NCBI RefSeq assembly: GCF_904842695.1 | Contig: NZ_CAJGWQ010000001.1 | Location: 1 to 64,000, forward strand | Origin: Gulosibacter hominis | GTDB taxonomy: Bacteria > Actinomycetota > Actinomycetes > Actinomycetales > Microbacteriaceae | Reading direction: 5' to 3' | Length of the DNA: 64,000 bases | Shown here: positions 17,906 through 28,575 of the stretch, piece after piece | How positions within the stretch are numbered: position 1 is the first letter of the stretch | How the letters are laid out: the number at the start of each line of letters is the position of its first letter | Notes under the pieces: model-generated | Databases searched by the model: none | Told to the model about the DNA's origin: nothing | What the model saw: the letters and a program-made list of their open reading frames with translations, nothing else | Made by a program: the position numbers and the translations under genes

Positions 17906-19564
17906 ATGGCCAGCGCATCCAAGCAGGTCGCTTCGTACACCGAGACTGAACTTTCAAACAAGCGCGTGGTTGAACTGCGCGAAATCGCTAAGGACGCCGG
18001 CGTCGCCGGTGCCTCCGGGATGCGGAAGGCCGACCTGGTTGCCGCCATTGTTGCGAATGCTGGTGGGGCTGGCGAAACCGCCACAGCGGACAGCAAGCCC
18101 GCAGCGAAAAAGAAGTCGGCGGCAACGGCAACGAAGCCAAAGTCGGCCGCTAGCGCGTCGAAAGCGAAACAGCCCGCCGAAGATGCGGGGGATGGGTTTA
18201 CCGAGGCGCAGCTGCGCGGCAAGGTGGTCGCCGAGCTGCGCAAAATTGCCAAGGAAGCCGGTGTCGACGGCATCAGCTCGATGCGCAAAGCCGAGCTGAT
18301 CGAGGCGATTATCGCGGCCGACGGTTCGGCAACCGAGGTGGCAGAAAAAACCCCCGCCCGCAAGCGCGCAGCAAGCAAGTCGACGGCAAAATCGAGCAAG
18401 TCTACGGTCGAAAATGAAGTGATCGACCTCGATGAAGATCACGAGGTCGATGAGGCCGATATGGAAGAGTCGGCCGACGTCGAAGACGATGCCGAAGCTG
18501 ACGATGACCCCGATCTGGGCGAGCGCGACGAAAAGTCGGAAGATCCCGAAGAGGATGTTGCCAAGGCAGAAACGGCGGTCCGTGCCGCCGGTGCTTTGGT
18601 GTTGAGCAATAAGGACGACGACGACCAGCCCGTCTACTCGACGGCCATCACCGGCGCCACCGCCGACCCGGTGAAGGACTACCTCAAGCAGATCGGTAAG
18701 GTGCCGCTGCTGAACGCGGCCGAAGAGGTCGATCTGGCCATGCGAATCGAGGCGGGGCTGTACGCCGAAGACAAACTGCTGCGCGAACAGGGGCTCGACC
18801 CGAAATATGTGCGTGAACTCAAGTGGATTGTGCGTGACGGTCGCCGTGCCAAGAGCCACCTGCTGGGTGCCAACCTGCGTCTGGTCGTTTCGCTCGCCAA
18901 GCGCTACACCGGGCGCGGGATGCAGTTCCTCGACCTGATCCAGGAGGGGAACCTCGGTCTTATTCGCGCGGTCGAAAAATTTGACTACACCAAGGGCTTT
19001 AAGTTTTCGACCTACGCCACCTGGTGGATTCGTCAGGCAATCACCCGCGCCATGGCAGACCAAGCGCGCACTATCCGCATCCCCGTACACATGGTTGAGG
19101 TCATCAACAAACTCGCCCGCGTGCAGCGGCAGATGTTGCAAGACCTGGGCCGCGAACCCACGCCGGAAGAGCTCGCACACGAGCTTGATATGACACCCGA
19201 AAAGGTTGTCGAGGTGCAGAAGTACGGTCGTGAACCGATTTCGCTGCACACTCCGTTGGGCGAGGATGGCGACTCGGAGTTTGGTGACCTGATCGAAGAT
19301 ACCGAGGCCGTGGTGCCCGCCGACGCGGTGAGCTTCACGATGCTGCAACGTCAGCTCGAGTCGCTGCTTGACTCGCTCTCGGAGCGCGAGGCCGGAGTGA
19401 TCCGGATGCGTTTTGGTATCGGTGACGGTATGCCCAAAACCCTCGACCAGATCGGTGAAACTTTCGGCGTCACCCGTGAGCGCATCCGACAAATCGAATC
19501 AAAGACGATGGCAAAACTGCGCCACCCCTCTCGCTCGCAGTCGCTGCGCGACTACCTGGAGTAG
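17906..19564 (+). CDS. sigA: Primary sigma factor with two N-terminal Rho_N-like modules
   Basis: 552 residues from the ATG at 17906, which has GAGAGGGG upstream. Residues 16-50 and 103-137 are repeats of a helix-turn-helix unit with core [10 protein letters not shown]...SGMRKADL and [10 protein letters not shown]...SSMRKAEL, matching the Rho termination factor N-terminal (SAP-like) family. A Lys/Ala linker and an acidic stretch follow. From about 255 onward sigma-70 regions are complete: [31 protein letters not shown] (2.3/2.4), region 3, and region 4 with [15 protein letters not shown]. Transcription initiation for housekeeping genes is its expected role. Confidence 0.95.
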   Translation: MASASKQVASYTETELSNKRVVELREIAKDAGVAGASGMRKADLVAAIVANAGGAGETATADSKPAAKKKSAATATKPKSAASASKAKQPAEDAGDGFTEAQLRGKVVAELRKIAKEAGVDGISSMRKAELIEAIIAADGSATEVAEKTPARKRAASKSTAKSSKSTVENEVIDLDEDHEVDEADMEESADVEDDAEADDDPDLGERDEKSEDPEEDVAKAETAVRAAGALVLSNKDDDDQPVYSTAITGATADPVKDYLKQIGKVPLLNAAEEVDLAMRIEAGLYAEDKLLREQGLDPKYVRELKWIVRDGRRAKSHLLGANLRLVVSLAKRYTGRGMQFLDLIQEGNLGLIRAVEKFDYTKGFKFSTYATWWIRQAITRAMADQARTIRIPVHMVEVINKLARVQRQMLQDLGREPTPEELAHELDMTPEKVVEVQKYGREPISLHTPLGEDGDSEFGDLIEDTEAVVPADAVSFTMLQRQLESLLDSLSEREAGVIRMRFGIGDGMPKTLDQIGETFGVTRERIRQIESKTMAKLRHPSRSQSLRDYLE

Positions 19565-19596
19565 CATTTTTGCTTCGAGCATAGGAAGGACCCCAC

Positions 19597-20853
19597 ATGA
19601 ACCTGTCGGTTTTCGACCAGACTGAATCAGAAGTTCGTAGCTACATTCGCTCGTTCCCCACGGTGTTCACCACCGCGAAGGGATCGAAGCTCACTGACGA
19701 GGATGGACGGGAGTACATCGACTTCTTCTGTGGGGCCGGCGCGGTCAACTACGGTCACAACGACCCGGACATCCAGGAAGCGGTAATCGAGTTTTTGCGC
19801 AGCGACCAGCTGCAGCACGCGCTCGATATGGCCACCACCAGCAAGCGCCACTTCCTCGAGCTGTTCCGTGATCGCATCCTGGCACCGCGCGGTCTCGACT
19901 ACCGCGTGCAGTTCACCGGTCCGACCGGCGCCAACACTGTTGAGGCCGCGCTCAAGCTGGCGCGGATGGCAACCGGTCGCACCGGCGTGGTCGCCTTCAC
20001 GCACGGCTATCACGGCCTGTCGCTCGGTGCGTTGGCCGCCACCGCAAACCAGTGGTTCCGGCAGGCTGCCGGCACGACCCTGAACGATGTCACCTTCCAC
20101 CCGTACGACGGCTACTACGGCGACCAGATCGACACCGTAGCGCTGCTGCGCAAGCACATCGAAGACCCCTCGAGCGGGCTCGATCTGCCGGCCGCGATCA
20201 TCGTCGAGACGGTGCAGGGCGAGGGCGGCGTGAACGTGGCGAGCGCGCAGTGGCTGCGCGATCTGCGTGCGCTGTGTGATGAGTACGGCATCGTGCTCAT
20301 CTGCGATGAAATCCAGATCGGCATTGGCCGCTCGGGCAAATTCTTTGGTTTTGAAGAGTCGGGCATCGTACCCGATATGGTCACCCTGTCGAAGTCGCTT
20401 TCGGGCTACGGCTTCCCGATGTCACTCCTGCTGATCAAACCCGAGCTCGACAAATGGCAGCCGGCAATGCACACCGGCACTTTCCGTGGTAACTCGATTG
20501 CGTTCGTCGGTGCTGCCAAGTCAATTGAAAAATTCTGGAGCGACGACCAGCTCGAAAACACTATTGCCGAGCGCTCGGATGCAGTGGTGACGACGCTCAA
20601 CGAGATCGCCGAGCAGTATCCCGGCGAATTTTCGGTGCGGGGTCGTGGGCTCCTGCAGGGTCTCGTCTGCGAAAAAGACCGCGAGCTTGCCGGTCGCATC
20701 TCGCGGGCCGCGTTCGAGCGCGGCCTGGTTGTCGAGACCGCGGGCGCCTATGACGAGGTCGTCAAGATCATGCCGACACTCAACGGCGATATGGAAACCC
20801 TTAAGGCCGGTCTCAGCATCCTGCGCGACGCGGTTGCGGCTGCCCGCGGCTAG
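19597..20853 (+). CDS. Diaminobutyrate--2-oxoglutarate aminotransferase, EctB-like
   Basis: 418 residues; fold-type I PLP enzyme. The N-terminus SEVRSYIRSFPTVF and AGAVNYGHND are characteristic of the EctB/DAT family. The PLP lysine is Lys266 in TLSKSLSGYG and the cofactor aspartate Asp237 in ICDEIQIG. It would convert aspartate semialdehyde plus glutamate to L-2,4-diaminobutyrate. AGGAAGGA lies six bases before the ATG. It follows sigA by 32 bases with no terminator and precedes a CofE-like gene. No ectA or ectC is present, so an ectoine pathway is not indicated. Confidence 0.85.
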   Translation: MNLSVFDQTESEVRSYIRSFPTVFTTAKGSKLTDEDGREYIDFFCGAGAVNYGHNDPDIQEAVIEFLRSDQLQHALDMATTSKRHFLELFRDRILAPRGLDYRVQFTGPTGANTVEAALKLARMATGRTGVVAFTHGYHGLSLGALAATANQWFRQAAGTTLNDVTFHPYDGYYGDQIDTVALLRKHIEDPSSGLDLPAAIIVETVQGEGGVNVASAQWLRDLRALCDEYGIVLICDEIQIGIGRSGKFFGFEESGIVPDMVTLSKSLSGYGFPMSLLLIKPELDKWQPAMHTGTFRGNSIAFVGAAKSIEKFWSDDQLENTIAERSDAVVTTLNEIAEQYPGEFSVRGRGLLQGLVCEKDRELAGRISRAAFERGLVVETAGAYDEVVKIMPTLNGDMETLKAGLSILRDAVAAARG

Positions 20854-20871
20854 GGGAGAGGTAGCAGGGCT

Positions 20872-21588
20872 GTGACAGAACAACTGCAGGCAAACGAGGG
20901 CAAGGCTCTCACCAATACGGCCGACGGCGTGGCTTACGACCGGCTGCCGATCAAAACCCACGTGGTTATGCCCGATGACGACCTCCGTCAGGTCGTGCGC
21001 ACCTACGCGGCTCCCGTGGTGCAGGATGGCGACATTTTGTTTGTCACCGAAAAAATTGTGGCAATCACGCAGGGCCGCTCGATGCTGCTTGAAGAGATCA
21101 AGCCCCGGCGACTGGCTACCGTGCTATCAAAGTATGTGACTCGCACCCCGCACGGCATCGGACTCGGAATGCCCGAGACCATGGAGATGGCGCTGCGCGA
21201 ATGCGGAACACCGCGCATCCTGCTGGCCGCGGCGGTGTCGGTGGTGTCGAAAAAACTCCTGCGCCGGTCGGGCGATTTTTATCGTGTCGCCGGTGAAAAG
21301 GCTCGCGCGATTGACGGCCCCACCGAGGGCACAATCCCGCCCTACGACCGCTCGGTGGTGCTTGGCCCCGCACAACCCAACCGGGTTGCCACCGATCTGA
21401 AAGTGTTGCTCGGCAACCGGGTGGAGGTGCTGATCGTCGACATCAACGACATCGGCGGCAATATTCTCGGTTCGACGCTCGATCATAAGCGCAACGAGCA
21501 CTGGGCTCGGGTGCTCGCCGATAACCCGCTCGGGCAGGGCACCCAGTCGACTCCGATGGGAATCATCCGCCCGCGAAACGACAAATAG
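20872..21588 (+). CDS. CofE-like (F420-0:glutamate ligase family) protein
   Basis: 238 residues from a GTG, with GGGAGAGG ten bases upstream. The N-terminal DGDILFVTEKIVAITQGR matches the PF01996 ligase fold that binds a nucleotide and forms an amide bond. The conserved anchor loops seen in F420 enzymes (ANAGVDxSN and DTFGRPWR-like) are not found; instead the protein has PPYDRSVVLGP and VDINDIGGNILGS. No other F420 genes are in the window. Hence I treat it as a paralogue of unknown acceptor, probably cotranscribed with the aminotransferase 18 bases upstream. Confidence 0.75.
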   Translation: MTEQLQANEGKALTNTADGVAYDRLPIKTHVVMPDDDLRQVVRTYAAPVVQDGDILFVTEKIVAITQGRSMLLEEIKPRRLATVLSKYVTRTPHGIGLGMPETMEMALRECGTPRILLAAAVSVVSKKLLRRSGDFYRVAGEKARAIDGPTEGTIPPYDRSVVLGPAQPNRVATDLKVLLGNRVEVLIVDINDIGGNILGSTLDHKRNEHWARVLADNPLGQGTQSTPMGIIRPRNDK

Positions 21589-21597
21589 CCAGAGTCT

Positions 21598-21654
21598 CGC
21601 AACAGATTGGGCGTGCGACTACCGTGTTCGGTGTCGCACGCCCAATGCGTTGCG
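21598..21654. terminator. Bidirectional terminator hairpin between CofE-like and ATP-grasp genes
   Basis: A 14-bp perfect stem (21606-21619 with 21633-21646, 13-base loop), extended by CGCAAC/GTTGCG across a 2-base internal loop. It separates two converging genes. No U-tract. Confidence 0.8.
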
Positions 21655-21678
21655 CGGCCTGCTTTGTCGCTGCGGCAG

Positions 21679-22686
21679 CTAGTGCCCGATCGCGGCGCGA
21701 TACACCGGCAGCAAACCGCGTCGCAGCCCCGAAACAGAGGGCTTGGCCTGGAATACGCCGGTGTTGTAGTTCCCCTCGATCAGAACCGGCCGATCGGGGG
21801 CGATCGCCACATCCCAGCCCACATAGGGCACCTCGGGGATGCGCTGTGCCGCAGCCTTGACCGCCTCGATGGCCTCGGCAAAAAGCGGCACCTCAAAACC
21901 AACGATCGGCACACCGGTCAGCGGATGGATACCGTGGGTGTCGTTGGCATCATCGAATGCCGGGTAGAGCGCAGTACCCTCGGGCGAGAGCATCGTGTAC
22001 ATACCGCCGCCCGAAAAATTATCGACGTCGCCACCGGCCCCGATGCGCAGTGCCCGGCACAGGATGTGCACTCGATTGCCATCGTTATAGCTGGCGATGC
22101 GCATGGTGTTGACACTCGACGAATTGAGTTCGGCCATACGCGGATGCTGCCGCAAAAATTCCTCAACCAGGAACTGGCGGTTACGCATCCGTTCAGCGCG
22201 AAAAGCGGCGACATCCGTGACGTCGGCGGTGCGGATGCGTTCGATCCCCTTGCCTCCCAGTGAATCGGGAACCTTCACCATCACATCCGTGAACCGATTG
22301 AGGAATGCCGCGAGTTCATCCTCGTCTGTTTCGCGCACGTCGAGCCACTCGCGTCCGATCACATCGCTAAAGCGCACGTTAAAACGCGACTTATCACTGA
22401 GGTCACGGTTGGCAGGCTTATCGGTGTTGAGCTGCAGGGCATAGCGGTTCGACATCGGATGCGTGATGTAGGTGCGGCGCTCGGCACGCGACAGAATCGC
22501 AAAGTCCCAGTCTTGGAAGTCTTGGAAGGCGCAATCGTAGCGAGCGGCCGACCAGAGCATGTCGCAGAACACATTCAGCCGCGGCTTGCGGAACTGGTGG
22601 CCGATAGCGCCGGCCATCTGCCACACCCGTGGCAGATTCGCGGCCCTGGCACGCTCAAGAAAATACGAAAAACGCAGATTTGCCAC
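21679..22686 (-). CDS. ATP-grasp enzyme (sugar-transfer-associated type)
   Basis: 335 residues from a GTG with no strong ribosome binding site. The C-terminal two thirds show an ATP-grasp layout: VKVPDSLGGKG as the phosphate-binding lysine and glycine loop, FLVEEFL as a nucleotide-binding strand, NTMRIASYNDGNRVHILCRA, and VGWDVAIAPDRPVLIEGNYN carrying metal-binding Asp/Glu/Asn. These match PF14397. The family joins a carboxylate to an amine or thiol; its substrate is unknown. It converges on the CofE-like gene, so it is not in that operon. Start uncertain by a few codons. Confidence 0.75.
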   Translation of the reverse strand: MANLRFSYFLERARAANLPRVWQMAGAIGHQFRKPRLNVFCDMLWSAARYDCAFQDFQDWDFAILSRAERRTYITHPMSNRYALQLNTDKPANRDLSDKSRFNVRFSDVIGREWLDVRETDEDELAAFLNRFTDVMVKVPDSLGGKGIERIRTADVTDVAAFRAERMRNRQFLVEEFLRQHPRMAELNSSSVNTMRIASYNDGNRVHILCRALRIGAGGDVDNFSGGGMYTMLSPEGTALYPAFDDANDTHGIHPLTGVPIVGFEVPLFAEAIEAVKAAAQRIPEVPYVGWDVAIAPDRPVLIEGNYNTGVFQAKPSVSGLRRGLLPVYRAAIGH

Positions 22687-22787
22687 GGGCGAAGCTCACT
22701 TTTCAATCGGGGTCGTTGGCTGGCGACAATTCTAGCGATTGGTTTATCGAAGGCCGGTGCGCCTGAGGGGGTATTGCGAGGAACGGC

Positions 22788-22810
22788 AATAGATTTTTGC
22801 TGTATCTATT
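22788..22810 (+). promoter_or_regulatory. Inverted repeat upstream of parE
   Basis: AATAGAT (22788-22794) and ATCTATT (22804-22810) form a 7-bp perfect inverted repeat with a 9-base spacer in an AT-rich patch, about 28 bases before the parE start. Could be an operator or promoter element. No factor assigned. Confidence 0.35.
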
Positions 22811-22837
22811 CGCTCTCACACCGCTACCGGAGGCGCA

Positions 22838-24925
<2,088 letters not shown>

Positions 24926-24979
24926 GCTGCACATCGGTGCGGGCTTGCGGTTCGCTCGGCACTTGGCTAACGTCATCGG

Positions 24980-25528
24980 GTGCTAATTCGAGAAGCGAAT
25001 GCGGCGGATGTGTCCGAGATCGTGGCGATTCTGAACGCCGATACCCTTACGAACCCATCAAGTTGGCGCATCGAACCCGAAACCGAAGCGGATCGCGAAG
25101 GTTGGCTTGAGTCGCGTCGCGCCACCGGACATCCGGTGCTGGTGGCAGAAGAGGATGGCCGCGTGCTCGGTTTCGCCTCGTGCGGTCCGTTCCGGCCGTT
25201 TGATGCCTGGGCGGGTGTGGTCGAGCACTCGATTTACCTGCACCGGGATGCGCAGGGCCTGGGCCTGGGCAAGCAGCTGCTCCCCGCGCTCATGCACGCC
25301 ATCGCGGATGCCGGATTCACCCATGTGGCGGCGGTGATTGACAGCGCGAACGAGCCGAGCCTGCGACTGCACCGCAACTTTGGGTTTGAAGATATCGGCC
25401 GGATGAACGGGGTGGGGAAGAAGCCCTCGGGTATCCTCGACGCTGATTTTTTGCTCTACGATCTCAAAAAACTCGACCGCGACCGGGTGGAACGCGACGA
25501 GTGCGGTGAAGGCGAGTCTGAGCAGTAG
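24980..25528 (+). CDS. GNAT family N-acetyltransferase
   Basis: 182 residues from a GTG. It has the GNAT acetyl-CoA loop as QGLGLGKQLL (about 91-100) and the C-terminal RLHRNFGFEDIG typical of the phosphinothricin/methionine sulfoximine acetyltransferase subgroup (PAT/YwnH-like), with NADTLTNPSSW near the N-terminus. Substrate unproven. It may share the parE transcript (54 bases apart). The last 20 residues are charged and poorly conserved. Confidence 0.8.
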   Translation: MLIREANAADVSEIVAILNADTLTNPSSWRIEPETEADREGWLESRRATGHPVLVAEEDGRVLGFASCGPFRPFDAWAGVVEHSIYLHRDAQGLGLGKQLLPALMHAIADAGFTHVAAVIDSANEPSLRLHRNFGFEDIGRMNGVGKKPSGILDADFLLYDLKKLDRDRVERDECGEGESEQ

Positions 25529-25548
25529 CGACGGCGGCGGAAAACGCC

Positions 25549-25582
25549 ACGGGGCGGTGTCGCAATGGCGACACCGCCCCGT
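25549..25582. terminator. Bidirectional terminator between GNAT gene and ABC operon
   Basis: A perfect 15-bp stem (25549-25563 with 25568-25582) around an AATG loop, ending in a TTTTG tail on the plus strand and a GGCGTTTTCC tail on the minus strand. It serves the converging GNAT and ABC transporter transcripts. Confidence 0.9.
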
Positions 25583-25604
25583 TTTGTCGAGCGCTAAATG
25601 ACAC

Positions 25605-26387
25605 CTAGAGCACACGGCGCAGGAAGGCGCGGGTGCGCTCACGCTGGGGGTTCGTGAGCACCTCCTTGGGGTCGCCTTCCTCGACGACCACGCCCGAGGC
25701 CATGAACACCAGGTGGTCACCCACATCGCGGGCAAACGCCATCTCGTGCGTGACCACGACCATGGTCATACCGTCTTCGGCGAGCTGCTTCATTACCTGC
25801 AGCACCTCGTCTACCAGCTCGGGGTCGAGCGCTGAAGTGGGCTCGTCGAAGAGCATCAGCTTCGGCTTCATCGCCAGCGCACGCGCGATCGCCACGCGCT
25901 GCTGCTGACCACCCGAGAGATGGGCAGGATACGACTTAGCCTTGTGCTCGAGACCAACCTGACGCAGCAGTGCGTGGGCCTCATCGATGGCCTGCTTGCG
26001 CGGCACCTTTTTCACCCGCGTCGGAGCCTCGATGATGTTTTCGAGCACCGTCATATGCGGGAAGAGATTGAACCGCTGGAACACCATGCCGATATCGGCA
26101 CGCTGCTGAGCAACTTCGTGGGGTGCGAGCTCGTAGAGCTTGTCACCGCGCTGCCGGTAACCCATCAGCTCATCTTCGACCCACATCCGGCCGCCGTCGA
26201 TTGTTTCGAGGTGGTTGATGCAGCGCAGGAAGGTCGACTTACCCGAGCCCGAAGGCCCAACCAGGCACAGCACCTGACCGCGTTCCACGGTCAGCGAAAT
26301 GTCTTTCAGCACCGTGTTCGAACCAAACCGTTTCACGATGTGTTCGGCACGCACCATTGGCGTGGCTGCGGTAGCGTTCGTGCTCAT
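25605..26387 (-). CDS. Polar amino-acid ABC transporter, ATP-binding protein
   Basis: 260 residues. Walker [11 protein letters not shown]-loop in [16 protein letters not shown], signature [16 protein letters not shown], Walker [15 protein letters not shown], and the His switch [10 protein letters not shown]. The sequence type matches the GlnQ/HisP class for polar amino acids. Its ATG overlaps the permease stop (ATGA), and the binding protein lies two genes upstream. Expected to energise high-affinity import from the cytoplasmic face. Confidence 0.93.
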   Translation of the reverse strand: MSTNATAATPMVRAEHIVKRFGSNTVLKDISLTVERGQVLCLVGPSGSGKSTFLRCINHLETIDGGRMWVEDELMGYRQRGDKLYELAPHEVAQQRADIGMVFQRFNLFPHMTVLENIIEAPTRVKKVPRKQAIDEAHALLRQVGLEHKAKSYPAHLSGGQQQRVAIARALAMKPKLMLFDEPTSALDPELVDEVLQVMKQLAEDGMTMVVVTHEMAFARDVGDHLVFMASGVVVEEGDPKEVLTNPQRERTRAFLRRVL

Positions 26388-27373
26388 GCGCCGTCTCCCT
26401 TCGGTGCGGTGGTGTTGGTGTTAGTCGGGTCTTCAGCGGTGCCAACAGCACCGGTGGCGAGCTGCTCGGCCGTGCGGTTGTCGGGGCGCTGCTTCTCGGG
26501 CGCGATGCCGCGGGCGAAGTGGGCCTCGAGGTAGTGCTGGCCAACCATCAGGATGCTCGTCACTGCCAGGTACCAGATGCTCGCCACGATCAGCAGCGGC
26601 ACCGGTGCGTACAGCTCGGCCGAAATTTCGCGCGAACGCGCATAGAGGTCGAGCGTGTAGCCAAGCGCGGTGACCAGCGACGTGGTCTTGAGCATCGAGA
26701 TCAGCTCATTGCCGGTGGGCGGAATGATGACGCGCATCGACTGCGGGATCACGATCCGCAGCATGGTGTGCCGCCAGGTCATACCGAGTGCCTTCGCAGC
26801 CTCTTCCTGGCCGCGATCGACCGAGAGGATACCCGAGCGGATAATCTCCGCCATATAGGCCGCCTCGTTAAACGCGAGACCCAGCACGGCGAGCCAGAAC
26901 AGGCTGAACCCTTCGAAAGGTGAGAACGTGAACAGCTCGACATCGGTGAAGGGGACGCCGACGGTCACGGTCTTATAGATCGTGCCGAGCAGTCCCCAGA
27001 ACACCAGCTGCACGTACACCGGGGTGCCGCGGAACAACCACAGGAAAAGCCACGACAGCGACTTCAACACCGGGTTATCGCTCAGCCGCATGACCGCCAA
27101 GACCAGACCCATGATTACGGCCAGCACCATCGACAGGACGGTAAGCGCGAGGGTGACTCCCGCAGCCTGCCAGATGCGCACATCAAACAGGTACTGCCCG
27201 ACAAGCGGCCAGCGGTACTGCTCACGGGTGGCGGCGTCGTAGATGAACAACGCCAACACCAAAAGCAGGATTACGGCGAGAACATTTCTCCAGGGGTGGC
27301 GCAGCGGCACCGCGGTGATGGGCTCACCCGCAACCACCGCGGTGTCGTTGCCAGTAGTTTTATTCAGTGACAC
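26384..27373 (-). CDS. Amino-acid ABC transporter permease
   Basis: 329 residues from GTG. The first ~25 residues are polar, then five or so membrane helices. The EAA-loop region reads [15 protein letters not shown], with [13 protein letters not shown] and [18 protein letters not shown] typical of the HisM/GlnP class. The C-terminal tail of about 45 residues is Thr/Asn-rich. The start codon overlaps the binding-protein gene by 14 bases. A single permease suggests it acts as a homodimer. Confidence 0.92.
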
Positions 27374-28289
27374 TGTTTACCTTTGCTTCGGTGAAGGCAC
27401 CGTCTTCAACGCCCCACTTTTCGAGGATCTTGGTGTAGGTGCCGTCGTCCATGAGCTCCTGCATCGCCACCCGAACTGCCTCGGTCATCTCCGAGTCTTT
27501 GGCGAGCACGAGGCCGTAGGGCGCTGCATCGAACACGTCACCCTCAAGAGCCACCGAATCACCGGCAACCTTCACACTGTTCTGGGCGATGGGTGAGTCG
27601 GCGAGCATGTAGGGAGTGTTGCCGAGCACCACATCGTTGGTGGCCTCGTCCTGGCCATCCTTCTTCAGGATTTGGATGGGCTCCTTGCCCTCCTTGGTGC
27701 ATTCCTCGCTCGCCGCCTTGAGGTAGTCGTCCGAGGTGGTCGTAGCCTGAGCGCCGATGGTGAGACCGCACAGCGACTCGGGCAGCGGGTCTTCGTCGGC
27801 ACCGCGCACAAACTGCAGGCCGGCACTGTAGAAGTCGACGAAGTCAACCGACTTCTGACGCTCAAGGGTGTCGCTGAAGCTCGACGAACCCATGTTGAGG
27901 GTGCCACCGGTTACCTGGGGAATGATCTGGTCAAAACCGAGCTTTGACCACTCGACCTTCAGATCGAGCTTGGCGGCCACTGCCTCAACCAGTTCGACCT
28001 CCCAGCCGACAGGCTGTCCGTCAGCGCCGGCGTACTGGTTGGGGGCATAGGTAGCGTCGGTGCCAACCTTCAGCACACCGCTCGAGCGGACATCGTCGGG
28101 GACGAGTGCCGAGGCGGTTTCCGACTTCGAGACTTCAATCTTGGCTTCCTGTGAAGCTCCAGCGCCCTCACCGCTGCTGGCGGCTTCGTTGTTCACGCAG
28201 CCGGTGAGCAGCAGCGACGCACCGGCGGCTGCAGCCACCAGCGACATCAGGCGACGGACGGGACGCGTTTTTTGGGTTGGTTGCATCAT
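27360..28289 (-). CDS. Amino-acid ABC transporter substrate-binding lipoprotein
   Basis: 309 residues. A signal peptide with a lipobox LLLTGC places lipidation at Cys31; RRLMSLVAAAAG is the hydrophobic core. The mature protein has the type-2 periplasmic-binding motif VLKVGTDATYAPNQY and GFDQIIPQVTGG. The start ATG at 28289 is preceded by AAGGAG five bases upstream. Ligand likely a polar or basic amino acid (histidine, glutamine or arginine class) but not determined. First gene of the three-gene importer operon. Confidence 0.92.
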   Translation of the reverse strand: MMQPTQKTRPVRRLMSLVAAAAGASLLLTGCVNNEAASSGEGAGASQEAKIEVSKSETASALVPDDVRSSGVLKVGTDATYAPNQYAGADGQPVGWEVELVEAVAAKLDLKVEWSKLGFDQIIPQVTGGTLNMGSSSFSDTLERQKSVDFVDFYSAGLQFVRGADEDPLPESLCGLTIGAQATTTSDDYLKAASEECTKEGKEPIQILKKDGQDEATNDVVLGNTPYMLADSPIAQNSVKVAGDSVALEGDVFDAAPYGLVLAKDSEMTEAVRVAMQELMDDGTYTKILEKWGVEDGAFTEAKVNSVTE

Positions 28290-28442
28290 TGCAACTCCTT
28301 CGTCGTGTTCGCGGGAACTCAGATGGTTGAGCATCGAAGTGACACTCGGCCATAGCGATGGGCGACAGCTTCGGTGCCGTCTTTCATCGCATAACTGACA
28401 TATTGCCACGTTTTTCGCACTTGTGTATGCGATTCACAAAGA

Positions 28443-28459
28443 GAGTTTGCGAAAAACTC
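28443..28459 (-). terminator. Possible short terminator downstream of parC
   Basis: A 6-bp perfect stem GAGTTT/AAACTC with a 5-base loop, followed on the minus strand by TCTTTGTG. It is weak. The 286-base gap between parC and the binding-protein gene (28290-28575) is AT-rich and probably holds the ABC promoter; I could not settle a -35/-10 pair. Confidence 0.35.
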
Positions 28460-28575
28460 GAAAACTACCTCGCCAGGTGGTGAAATGCTGCGAGATTCGA
28501 TACTGGCCTGACACTCTGTGACTGTTGGTGAGCAGTTTTATAGCAGATTGGAAAGCTTGGTGCGGCCGAGCGCGG

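Noticed and set aside
17954-19492. 512-codon minus-strand open frame opposite sigA
   Set aside because: Antisense shadow of the conserved sigA gene; composition is not gene-like.
19597-20853. Ectoine operon
   Set aside because: No ectA or ectC in the neighbourhood; the next gene is a CofE-like protein.
20872-21588. True F420-0:glutamate ligase (CofE)
   Set aside because: Canonical loops are not found and no other F420 genes are near; kept only as CofE-like.
24980-28409. Recent transfer of the GNAT gene and ABC operon between parE and parC
   Set aside because: Base use looks like the neighbours and there is no transposase or repeat; an ordinary insertion in the lineage cannot be told from long residence.
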